NCBI GenBank assembly: GCA_027886185.1
Contig: WOAB01000052.1
Span: 2,604,001-2,668,000, forward strand
Direction: 5' to 3'
From: Rheum nobile
Lineage: Eukaryota; Streptophyta; Magnoliopsida; Caryophyllales; Polygonaceae
Length of the DNA stretch: 64,000 bases
The notes beneath the pieces are model-generated. The model searched no databases and was not told the origin of the DNA. It saw nothing but the letters and a program-made list of their open reading frames with translations. Shown here in pieces: positions 32,275 through 44,310 of the stretch. The translations under genes were made by a program, and so were the position numbers. How positions within the stretch are numbered: the first letter of the stretch is position 1; every line of letters starts with the position of its first letter.

Positions 32275-34515
32275 CCTTGCGCAAATGCAGCCACACCAAG
32301 TCACCGGCCTCATAAGCAACTGGGCGGCCGTAGACCACCTGGAAGGGAGTCTGCTGCATCGCCGAGTGCATGGACCTGTTATATGCAAATTCAACAAAAG
32401 GCAAGCACTCTTCCCACTTGCGGAGGTTAGACTTTAACATAGTACGCAATAAAGCACCCAAAGTCCTATTAGTAACCTCTGTTTGCCCATTGGTCTGGGG
32501 GTGATAGCTAGTAGAGAACAACAATTTAGTTCCCAGTTTGGCCCACAAAGATTTCCAGAAATAACTCATAAATTTAGCATCACGATCAGACACTATACTC
32601 CTAGGGATACCATGCAGCTTAACAACATGCTCAAAAAATAAAGAAGAAATCTCAGAAGCATTGTGAGTAGTCTTGCATGCAATGAAGTGAGCCATCTTAG
32701 AGAACCTATCAACTACCACAAATATCAAGTCCCTCCCCTTCTTAGACATGGGCAACCCAGTGATAAAATCCATACTAATATCTTTCCATGGAACATTCGG
32801 AATAGGCAAAGGGGTATACAAACCTTGGGGACTCGATCTAGACTTAGCATGCACACAAGTAACACAAGCCTTGCAAAAACGTGTAACATGATGCAACATT
32901 TTAGGCCAATAGAAATGTTCCTTTAATGCAGCCAAGGTTTTAGGGATACCAAAATGACCTCTACCCTCATGAGCTTCCTGAATTAGCAACCGACGTATAG
33001 AAGTCTTTGGGATACAAAGTTTCCCGGCCTTAAATAGGTAGCCATTATACATATATAGAATCCATTAGACTCTCCAATTTCCATGCATGTTTTAAAAATG
33101 TCAGCAAAGTCATCATCATGCATATATACATCCTTAATCAAGGAAAAGCCTAAGATAGAAGCATCAAGATGGGTAAGTAACACATACCTGCGAGAGAGGG
33201 CGTCAGCAACCACATTCTCCTTTCCTTTCTTGTACTTGACCACATAGGGGAAGGTCTCCATGAATTCTACCCATCGGGCATGGCGGCGGTTGAGGTTGTA
33301 TTGACCCTTCAAATACTTCAACGCCTCATGGTCGGAGTGAATGACGAACTCCTTGGGCCATAAATAATGTTGCCAAGTCTTCAACACCCGAATAAGAGCA
33401 TAGAGCTCTTTGTCATAAGTTGGGTAGTTGAGCTGGGCGCCTGTGAGCTTCTCGCTAAAGTACGCGATGGGGTGCCTATCTTGTAGCAAGACCCCTCCAA
33501 TGCCATGATGAGAAGCGTCCCACTCCACCTCAAAGGTCTTGGAGAAGTCCGGTAATTACAGCAAAGGAGCGTTGCACAATCGGTCCTTCAAAGTGATGAA
33601 GGCGGTCTCATGTGCGGTCGTCCATTCAATACACGCGGCTTTCTTTGTAAGCTCATGAAGCGGGGCTGCAATGGTGGAGAAGTCACGCACAAAGCGGCGG
33701 TAGAAGCCAGCCAAGCCCAGGAATGACCGCACCATGGTTGGTGTAGTGGGTCGTGGCCATTCTTTTATGACGCGAACCTTCTCTTGGTCAACCTGTAGTC
33801 CATCCTTGCACACAACAAAACCAAGAAAAATAGTGGAATCCGAACAAAAAGAACATTTACTCAGGTTAGCATAAAGTTTCTCTTTTCTAAGACACTCTAA
33901 GACCTTCCTAAGATGCTCAACATGCTCATCCAAAGACCTGCTGTAAACAAGGATATCATCGAAGTAGACAACCACAAATTTTCCTAAGTAAGCCCGTAAA
34001 ACATGGTTCATCAACCTCATAAAAGTGCTAGGGGCATTGGTCAAACCAAAAGGCATAACCAACCACTCATAAAGGCCATACTTAGTCTTAAATGCAGTTT
34101 TCCACTCATCGCCCTCATGCATCCTAATTTGATGATACCCACTCTTAAGATCAATTTTCGAAAATAAAGTAGCACCATGCAATTCATCAAGCATATCATC
34201 AAGTCTAGGAATAGGGTGTCGATACTTCACTGTAATTTGGTTGATCGCCCGACAATCAACACACATGCGCCAAATACCATCCTTCTTGAGCACAAGAGTG
34301 ACCGGGACGGCGCAGGGGCTTAAGCTCTCTCGGACGTGGCCCTTATCCAACAACTCTTGGACTTGGCGCTGCAATTCCTTTGTTTCCTCTGGGCTCGCGC
34401 GGTATGCAGCACGGTTAGGAAGAGAGGCGCCAGGGACAAAGTCGATTTGATGCTCAATACCATGAATAGGTGGCAATCCTTCGAGCAACTCCTCGGGCAT
34501 CACGTCCTCAAATTC
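32275..34515 (-). pseudogene. Element B pol (RT, RNase H, integrase), broken
   Basis: On the minus strand, the segment 34503-33556 has RT motifs (SKIDLKSGYHQIRMHEG, YFDDILVYSRS) and ends at TAA 33556-33558, where A has CAA. RNase H follows (33528-33050: EWDASHHGIGG, where A has ECD) to a frameshift near 33048 caused by about 2 extra bases. Integrase is 33052-32275: EAHEGRGHFG, CKACVTCVHAK, SDRDAKF, NGQTEVTNR. A 58-codon in-frame deletion (VVYG joined to RPVAYEA) removes the region after the core. The frame is then cut by C. Confidence 0.9.
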
Positions 34516-36840
34516 CTACAAAAGGGAAGACACTGCAGGGGGTAAATCAACAAGATCTTTAACATTTAATAGACACGCGAAAGGAACAAGTAAAAAGCAA
34601 GGAAGTCTTCCCTGAATGACTGGGGAGACATCCCGAGACCTAGCCAAAAGAAGTTGGTTCTCACACGAGCCTTGGATGCCAGCCTTTGGTGTCGATTTCT
34701 GGGGTATGTCACGGGCAGCGGCTTTATCCTTGGCTTGTTCAAGGTCCTTAATGCGGTTCCTTTCCATGTGATCCTGCATAATCTCTTGAGGGCTCATAGG
34801 AAGCAATGTCACCTTCCTTCCATTGTGCATGAAGACGTAGTTGTTGAGAAACCCATCATGAAGGGCTCGCTTGTCGAATTGCCAAGGACGCCCTAATAGA
34901 AGATGGGTGGCATCCATGGGGACTACGTCACAAAGCACGGAATCCTTGTAATGGCCAATGCTGAAATTGATAGTGCATTGCCGCTTCACAACATTGGAGT
35001 CATCACCCTCGGAGATCCATTGTAGGCTATAAGGTTGGGGGTGTGGAGTTGTGTCGAACTTGAAGTGCTTGATCACCTTTTCATTGATGATATTGCAATA
35101 ACTTCCACCATCTATGATGACACTCAAAGAAGCACCCTGGACCGCACATTTAGTATGAAATAAATTTTCACGTTGGTCAAGTAAGGTACCTTCTTTGGCG
35201 GTGAGGACACGGCGAGTAACCAGGCTAAGGGGCATGTTGCCTTGGTCATCCATGGGGCTGCAAATATACCCATCCAACTTCTCCGCTTCCTCGTCCTGGT
35301 CATACGAGTCGAACACTGGTGGGCCGTCCGAGGAGTCATCGTCAGAAGACTCGTATCCGGAAAGGTGTGAGAAGAGGACGCGCTTGTTGTTGGGGCAGTC
35401 CCATTGTAGGTGGCCATGCCCTTGGCACTTATAACAGACCTTGTCACACGCTCGTTCATCAGAAGGAGGTGCACGCCGCTGCGGTGGCTCGTTGACGTGC
35501 GCCGGGGTATTGCTCGGCCGAGATTCCGGCGCCGGCGGTGTAGTCGCGGGAGCGGACTGCGAAGAGGAGCGCACATGAGAAGGAAATGAACCAGACGGGG
35601 TGGAGGGAACATACCTGGAATTGGTGCGGGACCAAGACGCTCGCTTAGCCGCTTGAGCTTGTGACCATATCTCTTGTGCTGTATGAGCGCACTTTTGGAG
35701 GTCTCGAATATTAAGCACCCGAAGTTGGTTGTGAATGGGCTCATGCAGGCCACGAAGGAACATACTCCGAAAGTCCTCGTCAGTGTGATGGATACCTGCC
35801 TTATGGGATAACTCTTCAAGTTCAGCATAAAAGTCAAGGGGAGAACGAGTACCTTGAGAGGCGAGTTGTATCTTAAGGCGCATTTCGGAAGTAAAGTCCT
35901 CGGGGACATACTTCTTCCTCATGATCCGCATAAGATGGCACCAAGAAGTGATTGGACGCTCACAGTGATATGCACGGTTGGAGCAAAAGCGGTGCCACCA
36001 AGCCTTGGCGGCGCCGTCGAAATGTAATGCGGCGGTAGCAACCCGTTCCTCTTCCGGGTATTGGTAGTGGTTCAAAACATACTCCATAGACTGCTGCCAA
36101 TCAAGAAATTTAAGAGGATCAAATTCACCAGAAAAGTTAGGAAGTTTTACCTTAATGTCGGGGCGACGTGGGCCATGGCGCCCGGGGCTCGGGCGACGCC
36201 GTTCCCACGAGTGTCGGCGGTAGCCGCGATGCGTGGGGCGCAACTCCTCGCGGCGTTCCATCTCATACGCCTCCTCATCATCAAATCCTTCCTGGGAGTG
36301 GTCTGAGCTACGGTCATCAACATCATCATCATCACGCTTGGACTCAGAGTCGTCATACCGCGCGTGTTGTCGACCTCGAACCCGGCGGTCCTTGGTGTTG
36401 ACATACGGTAGGGGATCCTTGTAAATGCGAACACTATGACGGGAGCGATCCGACGTATAATCCTCATCTCTCGGGGCAAAGGTGGGGTTGTACCGGGCGC
36501 GAGAGTCGCCACGCTTGGGCGGGTAGCCTTCAATTTGCGAACGAAGGCGATCCTGTGGCGTGGACAAGACACCCTTCCCCTTGCGATCCAGAGAGTGGTT
36601 GGCTGGGGCCGTAGGGTTCAGCAGAGGATCGTTCATGGGCAACTTCACGTTACTCATGGCCCGACGAAGGTATGCAAGTTCAGCAGCTTGCTCGGCAATA
36701 ACGCGGTTTTTCTCTTCATTTGCGGACTGAAGTGTGTCGTTTGACGCATGAAGTTGGTTGATTTGTTCATAGGCGGAGTCCATGTGTCCGGGGCTGCGGT
36801 GGCCCATAGAGGGAGAGATGCTCGAAGTAGGGACATCCAT
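34516..36840 (-). pseudogene. Element B gag and protease, ended by a nonsense codon
   Basis: Starts MDVPTSS at 36840; an open frame 65 codons further upstream is not conserved in A. Order: coiled-coil-like N terminus (MDSAYEQINQL), acidic/basic linker, capsid (KVKLPNFSGEFDPLKFLDWQ through FRSMFLRGLHEP), zinc knuckle CYKCQGHGHLQWDC, protease IIDGGSYCN, LLLGRPW. It stops at TAG 34516-34518, where A has CAG. This is the only full-length Gag of the family in the window and shows what A has lost (between SQEGFDDE and AKAWWH). Confidence 0.92.
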
Positions 36841-37760
36841 AGTACCTATACGAAGCATACAACACAAGAAGTAAGCTGTACCAAGCAAAAGAGCAAGTCC
36901 AAGCCAAGTCCTTGTCTCAAAAGTGACCCAATAAATTTTCTGCGGGTGTACTAATTTGGGTTTCTCGTGAGGAGGGAGAGGCTTGAACGTAAGGCCGAAA
37001 GCAAGAACTAGCAAGTCCAGTCCCAAACAACACACAAATTTCCAAGTGCAAGCAAATCAAATCTAATTTCTCAGAATTAATCACAAGAGAGTTGAAATTT
37101 TTTTATATGCCCTTTTTAATGAAAGTTGCATAGAGACATGAAAGATGAGAAGATGGAGTATGACCGTATGGTGCGTTCTCTGCCTACTCTTTGTTTTTTG
37201 TTTTGTTTTTGAGGCTTCCGTCTTCCCAAACCTTTCTGTTTTTGTTTGATGGAAGGTGAGAATAGTATGTTTGTTTTGTTTATACGGTCACACCTTGTTT
37301 TTGTTTTTGTGCTGATATGATGATGAATCAAGCAAGAAAGAACCACACAAGCAAGTGTAGGAAAAGCAAGAAGAGACAAGCAACTAGCAGGGAGGAAAAT
37401 CAAAAAACTAATCTAGCAATTAATCCAAAGATGAAGCAAAATGTGAGCAACAAGAAGCAAGGAAATCAAATATGTAAATATGGAAACAAGAATTGCTAGA
37501 GGGTAGATTGTAGGATTGGGGAACAAGTAACCAACACCTAAGGGGATGAGGGTTATACGTGAAGGAGAGGGAGGCGGCGGCGGATGGTGGTGGTGGTGGA
37601 GGACGGTGGTGGCGATTGGAGGTGGTGGCGAGCGGTGGTGGTGGCGAGTGGTGGTGGTGGCGAGCGGTGGTGGTGGCTAGAAAAAAAATTTCTAGGGTTT
37701 GCTAGCGGAAAAAAATTTCAAGAATCACAAAAGAGAGAAGAACAAACTTAGCTTGGAAAA
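36841..37760 (-). other. Element B leader with GGT-rich microsatellite
   Basis: Closely matches the leader of A. Next to the primer site (about 37570-37680) the + strand has GGCGGCGG followed by many GGTGGTGGC units, longer than in A. Frames in the leader (for example 37116-37403) are shared with A but have no domain and are probably chance. Confidence 0.75.
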
Positions 37761-37773
37761 GGCTCTGATGCCA
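37761..37773 (-). promoter_or_regulatory. Primer binding site, tRNA-Met type (element B)
   Basis: Minus-strand TGGCATCAGAGCC lies 2 nt after the LTR end GTTCGCATCA. It differs from the common TGGTATCAGAGC(C) at one position. Confidence 0.88.
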
Positions 37774-37775
37774 GT

Positions 37776-38643
37776 TGATGCGAACAACCCCTGAGTGGTG
37801 TCTGCAACGCAGGATCTTGACTCCTCAAGCCTGGATTGATTCTTCTCCTCTGTAGCCAAAGTGATGGCTTTCCTAGGGTTAAAGAGATAACCCTCAATTG
37901 CGTCAAGAGATGACGTGAAGATCAAAGAGATGATCTGAATACCGAAGAGACGGTGTAAAACTTGCTCGAAGCGACGAGCTACGGGATAAACGATTCGTGG
38001 AATCGAAGGGGTGACGTTAGAATTCAAGGAAGGAGCGTACTCAACTTCTAAGGAGCGAACTCAACTTTTACTACTTAAATTCAACGTGAAGAATACAAAC
38101 TAGGGTTCCAAGTCTTAAATAGTCTAAACGGAAATAACATAAAATAATAATAATAAAATATTCATTAAAACGACGGGTCTTGAAAACGCTGATGCGGAAC
38201 GAACTCGGAGAAAAACGGCGGTCGCCGTAATTAAACGGCGGCCGCTGCCCAAAAGCCGTAGCCAAACTCCATGTCGGGCACCAAACGGCGGGCGCCGGGC
38301 ACCTTACGGCGGGCGCCGCCCAAACGGCGGGCGCCGTGAACATCACGGCGGGCGCCGTAAACCCGGCGGCGGTCGCCGCCCTTCAGTCTTCTCCGCGAGC
38401 TCGGCGTCTTCGTCTTTTGGTCAGGTTGGGTTGGACGAGGCCTCGCCTAAGCCTTCATAGGTCACGAGGAGAACCCATTTAGGACTAGATGAAGTCGTGT
38501 CACTTGCGTATGCCCGCGAGACTAAAGACTATGTGGCTCGTTCCATTGCTCTAGCGCGGGCTTTTGTCATCGGACCATCCGAGCGTAACTTCATTGCGTC
38601 CTCTTCATCCTGCGCCGTCATCAAGGGGGTCATGGAGCTATCA
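37776..38643 (-). repeat. Element B 5' (right) LTR (868 bp)
   Basis: Begins TGATGCGAACAACCCC and ends GGAGCTATCA on +, next to the TSD GGCCT. It differs from the left LTR at scattered bases (for example GAGTGGTG versus GAGTGTTG at the start), so the insertion is not recent. The GC block is at about 38195-38390. Confidence 0.93.
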
Positions 38644-38648
38644 GGCCT

Positions 38649-39757
38649 ATCCTTCAACTCACCCACAAACGGCTTTGCAGCAGCCGTCACCTTTCTTTTC
38701 GAGCCAGAACTCTTGGAAGAAAGGGAGTCCACAACAATAATCTTAGACGACGAAGGGGCTATGGCCACAGCCTTGGCCGACACAGACGCTTTCGCCGCTG
38801 ACAATTTGTGGTCCAGCAAACTCTTCCCCGACAAGCAAGCACTAGATTTTCCACCATGAGACGCTGATAACAGAGCACAACAGAGTAAGCAAATAAAGAT
38901 CCCGAAGACCAACCAAATGCATACATGTAGGAATGAACAAGTGCCTTTGGTAATAGACGCGAAAGGAGTCGACATTTCGACAGGGTCAGGCGCCAAGAAA
39001 TTGACGTTTCTAAAGAATCTCTTCGCTTCAGGAAGCTCGAGCAAAGCCGCAGTCACCTTCTCAAAGCCTTCAGGTTCTCCCGGATCAGGCACTGCGATAA
39101 AAAACATGTAAGCAAAAGTTAAGATAATATCCGACAAGAAAATCGAAAAGGGCGAGCACGGTACCTGTTTTCCTCCAGTTGGAAAGAAAAAAGGAACAAT
39201 TGACCCCCCTTTCAAGCGACTTACGCTCTATAAAGAAAAAACGAGTTCTCCACCCAATCGTTGACATCTAAATTCAAGGCTAAGGGCCTCCTATCCCTAC
39301 GGAGGCGTAATTGGAACCTAGATGAACCACGACTACTCAAGTAATAAGAATACCACAAGGCGTCAAAATCAAACTAGACACTAGCAACGAGAAGGTCGAC
39401 TACCCTAAGCAAGCGCCAAGTGTGAGGCATAACCTGGCGAGGGGCAAGCCTCATGACAGCAAGGAAGTTCCTAACCAGACTAGAAAAGGGGAAGGAATGA
39501 CCAACCTTAAAAGGATACTCGAAGAAACATACCCAACCCTCGTGATACCAGTCAGCTTGTTCATGGGGGAGAGAAAGACGCGCTAAAGTTCCCACAGGGA
39601 ACTGACCGACTTCAAGGATTCTGTCTAACTCGGCTTGGGTCAGAGTCCCGCAAAGAGAGTCACTACGGCTAAGAAGTCCTAAACGTGTGAAGCCACTTTC
39701 GTCTTTGGAGAGACCCCCAGACACGATCCTACTCCTCTTGGATCTCAGAGAAGCCAT
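38649..39757 (-). pseudogene. Element Y antisense gene, 5' part (Transposase_28-like domain, spliced)
   Basis: Starts MASLRSKRSR at 39757. The first exon has the block LTQAELDRILEVGQFPVGTLARLS, HEGWVCFFEYPFKVGHSFPF and LVRNFLAVMRLAPRQVMPHTWRL, resembling the Transposase_28 (putative gypsy-type) domain. Stops and a frameshift occur near 39370 and 39260. A 73-bp intron (39092-39164; CAG|GTACCG...ATCGCAG|TG) matches a 72-bp intron in E. A second probable intron runs from about 38920 (GTATGCATTTGG) to 38860 (TTATCAG). The next exon (SSACLSGKSLLDHKLSAAKAS...GELKDRP) is cut by element B. It lies opposite to gag-pol. Function is unknown. Confidence 0.75.
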
Positions 39758-40023
39758 GGAAAGAACGGTAAGAAAATATATAAAAAAGATTACCTTGGAA
39801 AGATGGAAGTTTTCGCAGAAGAAAGGATGGTGACAAGATAGGTAATTGATGGGTTATTTAAAGAGATGAAACCACCACGCTTCTGGTCAATCTGGTAGAC
39901 CAATCATCTGGTGCCACGTCGACCCAACGTCTGCAAAAAAATCAGGGAAAGATCTTGTGAAATAAAGATCAAACCGCCCCCTCTAACTGTTTTCTCTCCG
40001 GCCCACTTTGATCTTGGGGCAAT

Positions 40024-40459
40024 TGTTGGGCCCAGGTTCGATTAAATAAAAAACGGCCAGCCCAAGTATGGACGAGTTGGATCACGTTCTGGAAGAAGCA
40101 CAAAGAGAGACGTTGGATTAGTTGGAGGGAAAATCGGAGGGAGAGGTGAATAGCTTGATGGTTCTCGAAGATCACGGAAGAAACGGCTGGATTAGTTTAG
40201 CCCTAGAATCATGTATAAATATTAGATTTATTAAGTTCCTGTAACACACGATCACTCTCGAATACAATCCGCATTTACTAGCTCTTGCTCTTGATTCCTT
40301 CGAAATCTCTCTAGCTCGAATCTCTACTCATATTCTTAAAGCGACTGACGACTAAAACCTTAGGTCAATTCGGATCATTTAGACCATTTTGGTTTGATCA
40401 TTGTCTAGTTGCCCTCTTTAAGGTGATTTAGATCGGTTTGATCTTTTTGCCCCAAAACA
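40024..40459 (+). repeat. Element Y 3' LTR (436 bp)
   Basis: TGTTGGGCCC...GCCCCAAAACA, followed by the TSD ATACC (40460-40464). Immediately before it lies GATCTTGGGGCAAT, with a short purine tract (TTGGGGCAA) in the polypurine position. Confidence 0.93.
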
Positions 40460-40464
40460 ATACC

Positions 40465-43400
40465 CTCGAAAATCCTCTTGTTACGAGCCCGCCAAACACC
40501 CCAGGAAATCATTGCCCAAAGTTCAAGATCAGTAGAATTACCAACAGAGCAGCTGAAATCAAAGAATTCCAGAGCTGAGTTCACATTTGGACTCCCTAAA
40601 AACACAGCCAAAGCATACCTCCAGAACCTCCTTGCAACAGGACAAAACAACAGCACACGGATGTCGGACTCTTCCCTCCCACACACATCACACAAATTAT
40701 CCTCAGTGATCCTTCTCTTCCTTAAGTTCTGTTTCATAGGAAGATTATTGCTACAGGCTCGCCAAGCAAAAGAGCGCATGCGAGGAGGAGTATTAATCTT
40801 CCACAGTTTCTTCCAGATCAAGTAAGAGGCAGACGAGCATGACGAAGAAATAGAACCAACCTTGTCCAGCTCTGCTTGAACAAGCATGTGGTAAGCAGAC
40901 CTTACCGTAAACATGCCATCTCGTGAATGAAACCATATTAACTCATCAGGCAAAGAAGGGTCAATAAGTTTCATGCGTAAGATAATCTCAACATCACATG
41001 GGAGAAACACAGAGCAAAACAGTTCAGTCCACCAACAACCCAAATCCCAATTGTTGAAATCAATCACTCTTGAACTCGTAGTTGTGGCACTTGTAGGAAT
41101 AGCTTTGAAGCTAGTCGGATGGCAAAGCCACTTGTCCCTCTAGATGTCAATGGAATACCCATTTCCAACAGCCCAATAAAGACCTTGATCCAGAGCCTCC
41201 CTACCATAAACAGTACTCCTCCAAGTGTAGCTAGGAGCATACCCAAGGGGAGCATCGATAAAATTCGACCGAGGAAAACATTTAGCTTTGAGAAGTCTAG
41301 CGAGCATAAAGGAAGGATCCTATAAAAATGCGCCAACTTTGCTTAGCAAGGAGTGCCCGATTGAAATTCTCCATGTCACGAAAGCCAAGGCCACCCTTAT
41401 TCTTAGGTAGGCACATCCGTTTCCAGCTGAGCCAATGAGTCTTAAAAGACCCATTAGAATTCCCCACCAAAAATTGCATAAAATCTGCTCAATGTCCTTG
41501 CACAAGCCACCCGGAAGACGAAAGTAAGACATGGTATAATTAGGTATAGCTTGAGCAACGGCCTTGATCAAAACCTCTTTGCCTGCTCGTGAAAGATTCT
41601 TTGAATTCCAGCCACCAACCTTGTTCAAAACTCTCTCCTTAATTTGTCCAAAGATGATCTTATTAGGTCTCCCAACCATAGTGGGGAGACCTAAGTACCG
41701 TTCATGCTTCTCAACCTCGTGAACATCCAAGATCGATTGAATCGACGTCATGCACTCAGCACTAACGTTACTGCTAAATGATAATTCAGACTTTGCAAAG
41801 TTAACCTGTTGACCCGACGCTGCTCCATATACTTGGAGTATAGTAGCAATTTTAGTGCTCTGTTGATAGGTAGCTCTAGCAAAGAGAATGCTATCATCGG
41901 CAAAAAATAAGTGAGAGACAAAAGGCGCAGATCGAGCAATACAAATCCCGTGAAGTCGGCCATGGGCCTCACTAAAGCGCAACATACCCGAGAGCCCTTG
42001 TGCACATAGAAGAAACAAGAAAGGAGACAGAGGATCTCCTTGGCGCAGACCACGTGAAGGTAGAAACGTTGAAGTGGGTCTTCCGCCAATTAATGTAGAA
42101 AAATACACTGAAGACACACAACGCATGATGAGTGAAATCCAACCCTCCGTAAAGCTCAGTTTTCTCATACAGTGCTCCAGAAAAGACCACTCCACCCTGT
42201 CATACACCTTGGCCATATCCAACTTCAGCGCCATATATCCCTTACGACTCGTCTTCTTCTTCTTCTTCATATGATGGAAAATCTCAAAAGCAGCAAGAAC
42301 ATTATCTGTGATCAGTCTACCTGGAACATATGCACTCTGACTCTAGGCCACCAATTTATGTAAACACCTCTTCAACCTGTTAGAGAGAATTTTGTAAATA
42401 ATCTTGTACAAGACATTACATAAGCTGATAGGACGTAAGTCTTTCATCCTACAAGACTCATTGACATCCGGGCTTAAAGAAATAAACTTGTGGTTCAAGA
42501 AAGTAGGAAATTCCACACCATTAAGAATAGACAGAATAAATCGAGTGATGTCAACCCCAACAATATGCCAAAACGTTTGATAGAATAGTGCAGACATACC
42601 GTCAGGGCCATGAGATTTTGTAGGATGCATAGAAAAGAGAGTATGCTTAACCTCCTCCGGTAAAAAGGGAGCAAGAAGCTCAGCATTGTCCTCGTCTGAT
42701 AGCAAAGGCTTGATTCCTTGAGAAGTCGTTGCTGCAACAGCTCTGACGTCCGTAGAGAAAAGATTATGGAAGTATTCAATGGCCACTCTAGCATTACCTT
42801 TAAAGGATCTCCATTCCATCCCATTTTCATCAATAAGTTTTTTGATTGCATTCCTTTTCTTTCGCCCCGTTGCCTTTTGGTGGAAAAAAGATGTATTCTG
42901 ATCACCCCATTTGAATTCATTTGCCTTTGATCTTTGCAACCAGATTGTTTCTTCCCGCCTCATCAATTCCAATTCCCTCGCCTCTAGCTCCCTCCTCTTT
43001 CCGATCAGCTCACCCCTCATTCCTTGCTTCCCCATTTTTCGCAACTCCTCCCGCACAGTTTTGAGCTCCCGATTCACATTCCCAAAAACTGCAAAGTCCC
43101 ATGCCTTTAAGTCAGAGCCACATCGAGACACTTTTCCCATCACACCCGGTTCTGCATTAGAGCTACCCGGGTTTTGCCACGCGTTGCGAACTACTTTCGC
43201 GCAAAACTCATCATCTAACCACATCGCCTCAAACCGGAATTTTAGGAGGTTCCTCAACATCAGTCGGGTTTAAGACCAATTTAATGGGAATATGATCCAA
43301 CCCACATCGATTAAGATGGCAAACAGATGCATCCGGGTAAAACTGAAGCCAAGCGTCATTCGTAAAAGCAATGTTGATGCGCTCTTGAATGAATTCCGAA

Positions 43401-43958
43401 CCATCTCTCCCAATGTCCCATGTAAACGGTTTACCCCTCGGAGCTATCTCCCTGAGGCTGCATTCCTCAATCGCAGTCTGAAAATTCAGAACGTCACTTA
43501 AGTCTAGGGGGAGACCACCGACCTTATCTTGTAGATTATAAATAAGGTCGAAGTCCCCCACACACACCCATGCCTCATGCTGATCTAAGTAAAGCCTCTT
43601 CAACAACTCAAGTGTTTGATGCTTCTCTCCCCTTAGAGGCCAACCATACAACCCAGGTAATCTCCACGTTCTATTCTTCTGATTGATAGACACCAGAGCA
43701 TCAATATGATGAGTTGTATATGATACAATGGTGGTCTCCACCCCCTCCTCCCACAACATACAAATGCCTCCAGATCTCCTCACATAATCCACCGCAAATC
43801 CCGATTTGACCCTAACTTCCTTTGAATGCCTTCCATAACACGACGATCACATTTGGTCTCCATTAGAAAGAGAACCTTGGGGGCTTCCTTCCTCACCAAA
43901 GAGGTAAGTCTAGCAACTGCCCGAGCCTTCCCCAACAGTTGTAGCTGAGTATATTCAT
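40465..43958 (-). pseudogene. LINE ORF2: endonuclease, reverse transcriptase, zf-RVT
   Basis: The likely start is MNILSYNC at 43958 with a frameshift a few codons on. The endonuclease has LFLMETK, GDFDLIYN (usually GDFNEI) and LDHIPI (usually SDH). The RT spans about 43000-41300: FKWGDQNTSFFHQKATGRKK, KSHGPDGM, LKLDMAKVYDRVEW, GLRQGDPLSPFLF, FADD near 41890. A stop at about 42343 and frameshifts near 41470 and 41330 break it. The zf-RVT region is 41067-40470 (LWKINTPPRMRSFAWRA, CDVCGREE). It continues into RNase H at 21050 beyond element Y. The usual products nick target DNA and copy the RNA in the nucleus. Confidence 0.93.
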
Positions 43959-44305
43959 GGAGTCCGTCAAAGGAGGAGATTCTCCTCCCGTTCCGATATC
44001 GCAATGAAGTCTGAAGCCTGCATCACCTTTCTCCTTTTCGTCTCACCCTTACTCAACTCCTTATCTTGACTGTCAGTTCCTTCACTACTTATATCTTCCA
44101 GATCCTCTCCACCCTTTTTTCTCTTCAGGCCAACCCCACTATCAAACTCGTCTCCTATAGCATTTCCTCCACTTTCACGAGCTACTCTTTTCCAATTCTT
44201 TCGTTTTGAAGCCTTCAGTGTGGAGCCAATTAGAGAAGCCTTTGAATTGACAACACATTTGCTCTTCTCCTTGATTGTTGTACCCAACATATGTGCTCTT
44301 TCCTG
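43959..44305 (-). pseudogene. LINE ORF1 C-terminal part
   Basis: Downstream of solo LTR Z the ORF1 frame resumes. It is basic and acidic low-complexity sequence (KRKNWKRVARESGG, LKRKKGGEDLEDISSEG, TKRRKVMQASDF) with a stop near 43967, overlapping the ORF2 start region. It is typical of the disordered tail of plant LINE ORF1 proteins. The CATGG at 44306-44310 is a TSD copy of Z. Confidence 0.75.
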
Positions 44306-44310
44306 CATGG

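Larger units (their letters stand above)
29835..38643 (-). mobile_element. Element B: CRM-like Ty3/gypsy element, complete structure
   Basis: 8,809 bp with TSD GGCCT (29830-29834 and 38644-38648). Left LTR 29835-30692, polypurine tract, polyprotein on the minus strand, leader, primer site 37761-37773, right LTR 37776-38643. Solo LTR C is inserted in the integrase end. It is the same family as A and supplies the gag-to-pol layout that A lacks. It sits in the antisense gene of element Y, so it is younger than Y. Two C-to-T nonsense changes, a frameshift and a 58-codon deletion leave it without coding capacity. Confidence 0.94.
21056..40459 (+). mobile_element. Element Y: Tat-type Ty3/gypsy element with antisense gene, hosting B and D
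   Basis: Two 436-bp LTRs (21056-21491 and 40024-40459) run TGTTGGGCCCAGG...GCCCCAAAACA and are flanked by the TSD ATACC (21051-21055 and 40460-40464). The host sequence is LINE ORF2. The order gag, protease, RT, RNase H, second RNase H, integrase, then an antisense gene before the 3' LTR, plus the TTGGCGCTCACCGTGGGGC primer site, is that of the Tat lineage. Removing B (8.8 kb) and D (1.3 kb) leaves about 9.3 kb. Many stops and frameshifts show it is long dead. Solo LTR D lies in the pol region and B in the antisense gene. Confidence 0.93.

Noticed and set aside
41320..42270. Intact LINE RT still able to act
   Set aside because: The FADD motif is present, but stops and frameshifts lie on both sides, and Y and Z split the element.
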